Origin: Lachnospiraceae bacterium UBA4364
Lineage (GTDB): Bacteria > Bacillota > Clostridia > Lachnospirales > Lachnospiraceae
Direction of reading: 5' to 3'
Length of the DNA stretch: 64,000 nucleotides
Assembly (NCBI GenBank): GCA_002393955.1
Contig: DGSK01000001.1
Coordinates: 100,199-164,198, forward strand
Part shown: one piece after another, positions 1 through 7,631 of the stretch
Position numbering within the stretch: position 1 is the stretch's first letter
Layout: every line of letters begins with the position of its first letter
Notes under the pieces: generated by a model
Seen by the model: only the letters and a program-made list of their open reading frames with translations
Told to the model about the DNA's origin: nothing
The model's database searches: none
Translations under genes and position numbers: made by a program

Positions 1-2
1 AT

Positions 3-1061
3 ATACAGGGCAAAGACAGCTGCGTAATCGCCATGGTGCAGGAGATAGACACCGAAGATGCATATGTTCTCCTGGACTGGAACGGCAGCCAGAATCTTGA
101 TTTCTGCGTATTTGACGCTGATATAAAAGAATATACGAATATTGCCCATCCCATGGACAGCAACGGAAATTTCCTGTTTGCTGATAACGGCTCAGATAAC
201 GGTTTTGAAATGATCTGCATAAGGGATTATAACGCCGAGAGAGTACGCAGTTTTTACGTTGCGGACAGGGATGCTACAGATTCTGGCAAATCATCATCAA
301 TGGAAGCTGACGGTGTCTCTGTTTATGTATTTACTCATGACGGCCTTGTATGGAACGGGAAAGCAGACAGCTCCAAGTCTGAACCTTTATGGTATCCGAT
401 GTATATATATGCAGGCGACGTATATGCTGACGATATTTATATCAGTGACCTGAGCGACCAGGCATGGACCAGCTTTGATCCCGCGGAACAGACTCCGGGG
501 CTGGCTGAAATCTGGAAGTCCGGCTATGCTGATATCGTTAAAAAATACGAGGCTGAAAATCCGGCATACTCTGAGTATGATAATAATTTATACGCACTTA
601 TTTATCTGAATGATGACAGCATCCCCGAACTTGTCACAGACCACTGCGGATACCATTGTGAAGTCTATTCCCTTGTAAACGGAAAGTGCGAAGAGATATA
701 CAGTTTCGGATACGGTGCCGGGGGACGTGCCGGCAGCTCATATCTGGAGAGGACCGGGTATATTTCAGATTCTGATAACGATTATGCCGGCTCAAGAACA
801 TACGTATCCCAGTTCTTCTTCGACGGCAGCACGGTATATGAAACCACCCCGTCGATGTATGTTGATCATTTCGTGGACCGCAACAACAACGACTATCCGG
901 ACAGTGACGAAATTGATTTCGATAATCCCCATTATTTTGTAGATAAAACAGAGGTCAGCGAGGAAGAATATGCTTCATACCTTACTGACGAAGAAGGCGA
1001 ATGGCATAGTATAAACGGTGACGCGCCATTTGATGAAATTTTAGATAAATTGGCATTTTAA
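3..1061 (+). CDS. C-terminal part of an unrecognised acidic, probably extracytoplasmic protein (5' truncated)
   Basis: The frame is open to the left edge of the window, so the true start lies upstream and the ATG at 33 is probably internal. The visible ~350 residues are rich in Asp, Tyr and Ser with few Lys, typical of exported domains in this cluster. Residues encoded around 590-640 (ALIYLNDDSIPELV) match in pattern the C-terminal module of the lectin protein at 7632-9758 (ALVYIDDDDIPELV), so the two share a terminal domain. The next gene starts 23 nt downstream, suggesting co-transcription with the kinase genes. By analogy the missing N-terminus may hold a zinc ribbon, membrane span and TPRs, but that is inference. 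I do not recognise a catalytic function. Confidence 0.75.
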   Translation: MQGKDSCVIAMVQEIDTEDAYVLLDWNGSQNLDFCVFDADIKEYTNIAHPMDSNGNFLFADNGSDNGFEMICIRDYNAERVRSFYVADRDATDSGKSSSMEADGVSVYVFTHDGLVWNGKADSSKSEPLWYPMYIYAGDVYADDIYISDLSDQAWTSFDPAEQTPGLAEIWKSGYADIVKKYEAENPAYSEYDNNLYALIYLNDDSIPELVTDHCGYHCEVYSLVNGKCEEIYSFGYGAGGRAGSSYLERTGYISDSDNDYAGSRTYVSQFFFDGSTVYETTPSMYVDHFVDRNNNDYPDSDEIDFDNPHYFVDKTEVSEEEYASYLTDEEGEWHSINGDAPFDEILDKLAF

Positions 1062-1084
1062 AGTAAATTTAAAGGATTTTGCTT

Positions 1085-2551
1085 ATGTTTTGCTGGAAAT
1101 GCGGGCATGAACTGAAAAACTGGATACATTACTGTCCGATGTGCGGTGCACCGGCTAGTATTTCTGATGCAGAAAAGGCCAATAGTGCAGCGGACCCCAT
1201 AAAGGCAAATTATCCCATGGCACTGCCCTGGAATACCATCCTTGCCGGACAGTATCTTATTGAAAATGTCCTTGGTCAGGGCGGTTTCGGCATAACATAT
1301 CTTGCAATGGACCATAAGAACCGGAGAAAGGTCGCAATAAAAGAGTTTTTCCCCGAGGGGCTTGCAACACGTATGGGCAAAACTACCGTGAGCCCTTTTA
1401 CAGGAGAACGTGGGGATAATTTCGAATACGGCCGGGAATGCTTCCTTCAGGAAGCTGAGACCATGGCACAGTTTAACGGCTGTACAGGAATTGTATGCGT
1501 ACATACATACTTTGAAGAATACGGAACAGCCTATTATGTCATGGATTATATAGAAGGCGTAAGCCTTGATGCATATATGAAAAGCCATGGCGGCAGGCTT
1601 GCTGTAGACGAAGCAAAGGCGCTGCTTTTCCCTGTAATGGAAGCCCTTGCTGTCGTTCACAGCAAAGGTGTTGTCCACAGGGATGTTGCGCCGGATAACA
1701 TACTTGTCTCAAATAATGGAAATGTGAAACTGCTGGATTTCGGTGCGGCAAGATACAGCCTGGGAGACAGAAGCAGAAGCCTGGATGTAGTCCTTAAACA
1801 TGGATATGCACCGAAAGAACAGTATACAAGGCGAAGCAGGCAGGGCCCTTATACTGACGTATATGCCCTGGGGGCAACTTTTTATTATGTGATAACAGGA
1901 AAGTGCCCGCCTGATTCAATAGAACGTATTGATGATGACAGGCTGATCCCGCCTTCTGCCTTAGGGATAAATATAAGCAGGCGTGATGAGGAAGTTCTCC
2001 TTACTGCCCTCAGGATCAATTCCAATGACCGTTATCCTAATATGATAGAATTCATGAAGGCTCTGAATCCGGCACCATTTACAAAAATGCGTTTTGCAGT
2101 GCCTTCCGGCAATGATACGGTTATCATACCTCAGCAGGCACAGCCGCATCAGAAACAGCCTCCAAAGACACCCGGGCAGCCATCCAGATATAAAACATCC
2201 ATTGTCAAAAAGGAAGAATCTGCTCCGGTCCAGGATACGAAAGCTCGTATACTGGAGGAGGAGAAGAAAAAATGCCGCTATGCAATCGATGACCTCCGTA
2301 AGAAGATTGTTAAAGAACAGAAGCGCGACAGGTCATCCCTGTTCCGTAAAAAGAAGATATGTTCAGATGCATTGTTTATTATATGGAAAAATGATGTCGA
2401 AAAGAACCTAAAGGGATACATCGCATCCAATAACGATATTGCATGGGAAGTGTTCTTAATCCTTCCTTGTCGGTCCAGCTGTGATGTTATAAAATCATTG
2501 AACCGCAGAGCCGGAGAACAGATTGAAAAGAAATACAATGACCTGGCCTGA
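1085..2551 (+). CDS. Serine/threonine protein kinase with N-terminal zinc ribbon
   Basis: A 488-residue soluble Hanks-type kinase. A zinc ribbon (C3, C6, C17, C20) precedes the kinase fold: glycine loop LGQGGFG near residue 62, ATP lysine K86 in VAIKEFF, catalytic loop HRDVAPDN (D200), DFG at 218, and the GYAPKEQY activation segment. The usual Lys of HRDxKPxN is Ala here, a variation seen in clostridial kinases with HRDxSPDN. After ~330 there is a Gln/Pro-rich linker and a basic, helical C-terminal region I do not recognise. No membrane span is visible. The ATG at 1085 is chosen over the in-frame TTG at 1079 because AAAGG lies nine bases upstream and every sibling starts MFC or MKC. It probably phosphorylates members of this locus (inference). 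Confidence 0.9.
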   Translation: MFCWKCGHELKNWIHYCPMCGAPASISDAEKANSAADPIKANYPMALPWNTILAGQYLIENVLGQGGFGITYLAMDHKNRRKVAIKEFFPEGLATRMGKTTVSPFTGERGDNFEYGRECFLQEAETMAQFNGCTGIVCVHTYFEEYGTAYYVMDYIEGVSLDAYMKSHGGRLAVDEAKALLFPVMEALAVVHSKGVVHRDVAPDNILVSNNGNVKLLDFGAARYSLGDRSRSLDVVLKHGYAPKEQYTRRSRQGPYTDVYALGATFYYVITGKCPPDSIERIDDDRLIPPSALGINISRRDEEVLLTALRINSNDRYPNMIEFMKALNPAPFTKMRFAVPSGNDTVIIPQQAQPHQKQPPKTPGQPSRYKTSIVKKEESAPVQDTKARILEEEKKKCRYAIDDLRKKIVKEQKRDRSSLFRKKKICSDALFIIWKNDVEKNLKGYIASNNDIAWEVFLILPCRSSCDVIKSLNRRAGEQIEKKYNDLA

Positions 2552-2636
2552 ATTTTTTGATATATATGTGACAGAGTATATGTAATGCAAAAAGATACTG
2601 TAAATATAAGTTATTCAAAAAAAAGGAGGCAAATCA

Positions 2637-3626
2637 ATGAAATGTAATAAATGTGGAACAGAATTAACGGACGATGCCGCTTTCTGCTATAACTGCGGTA
2701 ACCAGGTGGGACCGGTGCAGCCAGTCCAAGGCTCCGCTCCGGTGCGGGTGACAACCCCTCACGCTGAACCCCGTATAAGAAAACAGTTTTTAAAACCGCT
2801 GGGGATAAAAGACTGTCCTGTCATTTTTAAAAACTGCATGATTGTAGACCGCCCCGACGGAAGCGGCGAGGTTGATTTCAGCGCTGAAATCAGCAATATG
2901 TCTGCTAAGGAAATAGAGGCAATCTACTTTGAACTGAAAGGCCTCGATGTCCTTAACGAAGAAAAATGCAATATCAAGGACATCTGTTTTCTTGACATGT
3001 GCATAAAACAGGGCACACAGCAGCTGCTTCCTGAGGCAATAAAACTTCCCGATAAAACTATCCGCAGAATAAGAATGATCATCCGCCATGTATGCTTCAC
3101 TGATGAAAGCATATGGAGTTATGACGGAAACGAGCCCCTTTCCTGGATAGATGATGATGAAACCACAAAGACAGAAATGGCCGTCAGAAGCGAGCCAGCC
3201 TCCGTGAATGAACCGGAAAAAACAGACGAAGTTAAAATTACAGAAAGCAGCAGCGAAGATGCCGCTTCCGAAGAAAACATCCGGGTCAAAGAAGCAGATA
3301 CAGAAATTATGAAAGAAGAAACTAAAGAATCCGCGGGAGATTTAAAAGAAATCACTGCCGAGACTGAAAACGCTGATGCGAAAAAAGAGACAAGCGGATC
3401 AGATATAAACACATCTTCACCTGATTTTTCGGAAATCGACGCAACGATCATGCTGCCTCGTAACAGGTCAGCTATATCAGGGCCATTTTTCGACAATAAG
3501 GAATTATCTGACAACAGAGTAACTGAAAAAAAAGAAGAGAAAAAAGAAAAACTGACATGCAAGTACTGCGGGACAGAACTTAACGATGATGATATGTTCT
3601 GCTTCAACTGCGGCAAAAAAATATAA
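2637..3626 (+). CDS. Soluble protein with a zinc ribbon at each end
   Basis: A 329-residue protein with one zinc ribbon at the N-terminus (C3, C6, C17, C20) and another in the last 25 residues (CKYCG ... CFNCG). Between them lies a folded domain (about 50-180) of unknown family, then a very acidic Glu/Lys/Ser/Thr-rich linker (about 180-300) likely to be disordered. T270 sits in a DATIML motif, reminiscent of phosphothreonine sites in kinase substrates; this is only suggestive. It starts after a strong AAAGGAGG and lies between two kinase genes, so an adaptor or substrate role for the kinases is plausible. No membrane segment or signal peptide is present. Confidence 0.85.
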   Translation: MKCNKCGTELTDDAAFCYNCGNQVGPVQPVQGSAPVRVTTPHAEPRIRKQFLKPLGIKDCPVIFKNCMIVDRPDGSGEVDFSAEISNMSAKEIEAIYFELKGLDVLNEEKCNIKDICFLDMCIKQGTQQLLPEAIKLPDKTIRRIRMIIRHVCFTDESIWSYDGNEPLSWIDDDETTKTEMAVRSEPASVNEPEKTDEVKITESSSEDAASEENIRVKEADTEIMKEETKESAGDLKEITAETENADAKKETSGSDINTSSPDFSEIDATIMLPRNRSAISGPFFDNKELSDNRVTEKKEEKKEKLTCKYCGTELNDDDMFCFNCGKKI

Positions 3627-3643
3627 AAAAGGATCGGTCTGCA

Positions 3644-5827
3644 ATGTTTTGTCCAAAATGCGGAAAAGAAATACAGGATAAGGCTCTTTTTTGCCCTGGC
3701 TGCGGGGCATCGCTGAAAAATATCACCAACAGCCCTAAGCTTCCGGACGTTTATGAGATTTTTGAAGAACTGGGACATGGCGGAGGCGGGACTGTATTTA
3801 AGGCGTACCATAAGAACCTGAGAAAAACCGTAGTTATAAAAAAACTTCATGCAGGATCAGGTGATGAAGAAATACAGCGTACGGAAGCTGATATCCTGAA
3901 AAATCTTCACCACCAGTATCTGCCTCAGGTTTATGACTATTTTACAACCGGTGGCACCGGATATACCGTAATGGACTTTATTGAAGGTGAATCCATTCAG
4001 CAAAAGCTGGATAAAGGTGTCAAATTTTCTGAAAAGCAGGTCCTAAAGTATGCCAGGCAGATAACCGAAGCACTTGATTATCTTCATTCACAAAAGATTC
4101 CCATTATACACGGAGATATCAAGCCGGACAACATCATGGTCACACCGGAAGACAATATCTGTCTGATCGACTTTAATATTTCCGGTGTTTCCAAGGACGG
4201 CAAGGCATATACTTTCGGCTATACCCCGGGATACAGCGCCCCCGAACAGTATGCCGCATTCAAGAGGATCAAGAACCTCATGGCAAAACAGCAGACGGAT
4301 GTTGCAACAGCCGCCAAGAGCGCCTTTGAGCTTTCTGAAGGCATTGCCATAGACAAGAGGTCTGATATATTCAGCCTTGGAGCCACGCTTTACAGAATGT
4401 ACTGCGGAAAAAAATACGATCCGCAGGAGGATACTGTGCTGAAGGGAAGTGTCAGCGAAGGATTTGTATATATACTTAACAAATCCCTTCAGACTGATCC
4501 CGCCAAACGCTTCCAGGATGCAGGCGAATTAAAAAAGACACTTTTTAACCTTCATAAGAAAAACAGCACTTATAAACGGCTTGTTTTCATCCAGACCCTT
4601 GTACAGGTATTCCTGATCTGTACCGCTTTAGCCGGTGCCGGGCTCATCGTGACCGGCAGGGATACCCTTGAAAAGGAAAAGCAGGAAAAATACAGCAACT
4701 ATATCATCGACCTTCAGGAATACCGGATAGCAGGAGATTCAGATTCGTTTGAAGGAACCTACGCTAAGGCCTCCGAATTCTATCCTGACCGCATAGAAGC
4801 CTACTATGAACGTGCGCTTTTTCTTTATCAGTCCCATTCATATGAAGAAGATATACGTTACATAGAAAGCAGGATCCTTACAAATAATGAATTTTATGCC
4901 CAGCCTGGCATCGCTGATATCTATTTTGTTCTTGGAAACTGCTACTACGAACTTGAGTTTTACCAGGAAGCCACAGAAAATTTCGGCAATGCCATATACC
5001 ACAATTCCGATAACCCGGAATACTATGTTGACCAGGCAATTGCCTATGCAAGACTCGGCGATACGGAAAGTGCTACGAAGGCGCTAAATAAGGCTATTGA
5101 AAAGAACGTGTCCGATGATATGGTCTTTCTCGCTTCCGGCGAAATATCATATGCAGACGGGGATTATTCCGCTGCAGAAGAAATGCTCCGAAAGAGCATA
5201 GCAGAAACTGATGACGACTACGTAAGGTTCCGCGCTTATTTAAGATGCAGCCAGGCTATAGACGGCCAGAAACCGTTTCTTGACGTCACGGATGCAAATG
5301 ACGCTGACCTGGAAGCATGGAGAAACGATTCGGAAAGGAGCGCTGCACTGCTGAACGAGGCCATCAACGACCTTCCGTCAGAATACCATATGATGCTTAT
5401 GCAGCAGCTGGCATCTGAATACATCGATTCCTATGAAAAGCTGTCTGATGAGAACTCTGCGTATTCAGCGATAGAGATGCTGAAAAAAATTGACGCCAAC
5501 GGATGGAGCGATTACACGCTTCTTTCCAATCTGGTCAATCTCTATCACCGTACCGGCATGTATGACGATGAGCAGTCACTGCTTGCACGCATGGACGAAA
5601 ACTATCCTTCTGATTACAGGATAAAAATAAAGTCCGCCCTGTTGGAATTCGAACTCCAGAGGCAGAAAGACCAGTCAGACAGGGATTTTTCCTATTTTGA
5701 GGAACTTTACAGCGAAGCACTGGAACTTTATGAGAATTCTGACTCAAAGGAAGGTTCCGATACTGAAATATCGCTCTTAAAACAGGCTTACCAGGAACTG
5801 GTGGACAATAACTGGATCAGCGAATAA
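3644..5827 (+). CDS. Membrane Ser/Thr kinase-like protein with zinc ribbon and TPR domain
   Basis: 727 residues in four parts: zinc ribbon (C3, C6, C17, C20); kinase domain about 32-305; one membrane span about 313-337 (VQVFLICTALAGAGLIV); and a C-terminal half of TPR-like helical repeats (about 340-650). The kinase keeps the ATP lysine (K66 in VVIKKLH) and HGDIKPDN (D158), but has HGD instead of HRD and DFN instead of DFG, and an extra segment between APEQY and DIFSLG. HGD/DFN kinases are a known clostridial variant and may be active; the DFN Asp that binds metal is kept. Topology should be kinase inside, TPRs outside. It starts 17 nt after the double-ribbon gene, so the two are probably in one operon. 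Confidence 0.88.
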   Translation: MFCPKCGKEIQDKALFCPGCGASLKNITNSPKLPDVYEIFEELGHGGGGTVFKAYHKNLRKTVVIKKLHAGSGDEEIQRTEADILKNLHHQYLPQVYDYFTTGGTGYTVMDFIEGESIQQKLDKGVKFSEKQVLKYARQITEALDYLHSQKIPIIHGDIKPDNIMVTPEDNICLIDFNISGVSKDGKAYTFGYTPGYSAPEQYAAFKRIKNLMAKQQTDVATAAKSAFELSEGIAIDKRSDIFSLGATLYRMYCGKKYDPQEDTVLKGSVSEGFVYILNKSLQTDPAKRFQDAGELKKTLFNLHKKNSTYKRLVFIQTLVQVFLICTALAGAGLIVTGRDTLEKEKQEKYSNYIIDLQEYRIAGDSDSFEGTYAKASEFYPDRIEAYYERALFLYQSHSYEEDIRYIESRILTNNEFYAQPGIADIYFVLGNCYYELEFYQEATENFGNAIYHNSDNPEYYVDQAIAYARLGDTESATKALNKAIEKNVSDDMVFLASGEISYADGDYSAAEEMLRKSIAETDDDYVRFRAYLRCSQAIDGQKPFLDVTDANDADLEAWRNDSERSAALLNEAINDLPSEYHMMLMQQLASEYIDSYEKLSDENSAYSAIEMLKKIDANGWSDYTLLSNLVNLYHRTGMYDDEQSLLARMDENYPSDYRIKIKSALLEFELQRQKDQSDRDFSYFEELYSEALELYENSDSKEGSDTEISLLKQAYQELVDNNWISE

Positions 5828-5840
5828 CGGAGGTGACAGA

Positions 5841-5972
5841 ATGTACCAGGGTGAAATAATGATATATGCGGGAATCGGTCTTGTGACATTATCCGTGCTT
5901 CTTTTTATTGTTTTCAGCGTTGTATTCAGCGCCAGAAAAAAGAAAGTTATAAAAAACATATACGGTGAATGA
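5841..5972 (+). CDS. 43-residue single-span membrane protein
   Basis: A short gene that starts 13 nt after the kinase stop, with a near-perfect ribosome binding site (GGAGGTGA, 6-7 nt spacing). The product has a short acidic N-terminus, one hydrophobic segment (about residues 7-30) and a basic tail containing RKKKVIKN, so the tail should be cytoplasmic. The ribosome binding site and position argue that it is real. No family is recognised. It may be a small partner of the adjacent membrane kinase (inference from position). Confidence 0.7.
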   Translation: MYQGEIMIYAGIGLVTLSVLLFIVFSVVFSARKKKVIKNIYGE

Positions 5973-6044
5973 GGTTTGCAACTATTCCGGACAGCACGAA
6001 ACACGTGTTGCTGAGGAAAGTGTATTATGTGATATTCTAATGAT

Positions 6045-6082
6045 GACCGGATGTGTGTGTAAAATATGCATCCGGTCCTTTA
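6045..6082 (+). terminator. Probable terminator after the kinase genes
   Basis: A perfect 9-bp stem, GACCGGATG (6045-6053) with CATCCGGTC (6069-6077), and a 15-nt loop, followed by CTTTAT. The T-run is short, so termination may be partial. It divides the kinase genes from the effector genes at 6148 onward. Confidence 0.5.
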
Positions 6083-6147
6083 TCAGATGTAAGGCATATC
6101 AATTCATTCAAACTGGTTTGATGTGCAGATAAAGGAGAGAAGAAATA

Positions 6148-7560
6148 ATGTTTTGCAGTAAATGTGGTAAGGAATTAGTGGAAGGTGCAAGTTTCTGCCC
6201 AGGGTGCGGAATCTCTGTAGCAGAAAATCAATCCTACACTGGCGTAAATGATGACAGTATGGGCAATGTACCTGCAATGCAAGAAACCGGAAAAGAAGAG
6301 GAGCGTTCATCGCAAACCGTCTCCCAATCCACACCGGATCAGACTGCTGTTAAGAAAAAATCAAGTTATGTTCCTTTTGTCATAGGTGGAGTTGTAGCAG
6401 TATTGGTATTATCGATAGTCGTGACAGGAATTCTTGTTTTCAGCAATCCACAGCAAAAATATGAACATCAACTGTCGTTAGGCAAAAAATACTTAAACGA
6501 GCTTGATTATGAAAAAGCAATAGCCGCATACAGAGCCGCCATTGAGATAGATCCGAAAAATCCGGATGCATACAAAGCATTGGCAGAGTTATATGTAGAA
6601 ATGGAAGAACCGGAAGAGGCGCTGGCTGTACTGCAAGAAGGTATAGACGCAACAGAGAATGAAATATTGGAAAAGATGTATGAACAAGTTGAGGCGCAGC
6701 CGGTTCAGTCTTTTGCCTCTGATATGGATGATGTCAAAACAAATAATACAGGATCTTCTGATAATTATGAATCGGATGCCGGAACATCAGATTCCGATGA
6801 AAAAGATACGAATAATGATTCTGCTAATGCAGGTGATGGTTCATATACAAGAACCGGGGAATATGTCATATTTGGCAGCTATGAGCAAGATGGAAATGTA
6901 AATAACGGTCCGGAACCTATAGAATGGGAAGTGCTCGATGAAGGAAATGGAAAAATGCTGCTTATCAGCCGATATATTCTTGACTGGCAGCCGTATAATA
7001 CAGATAAGACTGCTGTGACCTGGGAAAACTGTACTTTAAGAAGCTGGCTAAATAACGATTTCTATAATACCGCTTTTTCTACAGATGAACAGAGTCGGAT
7101 AATCACTGCCGATCTTCCAAACCCGGATAATACATATTGGGATATCAGTGGTGGGAATAATACACAGGATAAACTGTTTCTGCTTAGCATTGATGAGATT
7201 AGAAATTATTATTCTTTTAACAGTTGGTATGAAGATACTCAATCCGGATATTGTCAGTCTTTGCTGACCGAAGGTACGGCATACGCTAAAGATAATGGAT
7301 TATTTACAAACACTGTTGATGAAGATATGTATTATGGCAGCGAGAACGAAGACGACACAAATCGAGGACTTGATTATGAAGGATTTAGTACGGATGTGAT
7401 CGGAAAAAACTGTGGTTATTGGTGGCTGCGTTCTCCCGGCTACCTCAGCAATCCCGGTTGTATCGTCGGTGTCACCGGCTATGTGAGTTGGAGCTATTTC
7501 AGTTATGAGACCTATTATGAATACGCAGGGGTACGCCCCGCCATGTACATAGAAGAATAG
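6148..7560 (+). CDS. Zinc-ribbon, single-span, TPR protein with DUF6273 head
   Basis: 470 residues: zinc ribbon (C3, C6, C17, C20), a Gln/Ser/Thr linker, one membrane span (about 75-97), a TPR stalk (about 105-178, with YEKAIAAYRAAIEIDPKNPD), an Asp/Ser/Asn-rich linker, and a DUF6273 domain from about 233 to the end. The DUF6273 marks are EPIEWEVLD, LRSWLNNDFY, WWLRSPG and GVRPAMYI. The ribbon should be cytoplasmic and the TPR and head outside. The role of DUF6273 is not known. The stalk is closely similar to those at 7632 and 9986, so these are tandem paralogues with different heads. The start ATG follows AAAGGAGAG. The end of the head (about 440-462) is rich in Tyr, Ser and Trp. Confidence 0.85.
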   Translation: MFCSKCGKELVEGASFCPGCGISVAENQSYTGVNDDSMGNVPAMQETGKEEERSSQTVSQSTPDQTAVKKKSSYVPFVIGGVVAVLVLSIVVTGILVFSNPQQKYEHQLSLGKKYLNELDYEKAIAAYRAAIEIDPKNPDAYKALAELYVEMEEPEEALAVLQEGIDATENEILEKMYEQVEAQPVQSFASDMDDVKTNNTGSSDNYESDAGTSDSDEKDTNNDSANAGDGSYTRTGEYVIFGSYEQDGNVNNGPEPIEWEVLDEGNGKMLLISRYILDWQPYNTDKTAVTWENCTLRSWLNNDFYNTAFSTDEQSRIITADLPNPDNTYWDISGGNNTQDKLFLLSIDEIRNYYSFNSWYEDTQSGYCQSLLTEGTAYAKDNGLFTNTVDEDMYYGSENEDDTNRGLDYEGFSTDVIGKNCGYWWLRSPGYLSNPGCIVGVTGYVSWSYFSYETYYEYAGVRPAMYIEE

Positions 7561-7631
7561 TAAAACACAAGCAGTTATTTGAAGCAGACTTATTAAAACT
7601 ATAATAAAATCTAAAAAAGGAATAGAAAATC

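Noticed and set aside
3119..3850. 243-residue open frame on the - strand
   Set aside because: It is antisense to the acidic linker of the double-ribbon protein; Ser/Phe-rich composition mirrors the Glu/Lys codons, and there is no RBS.
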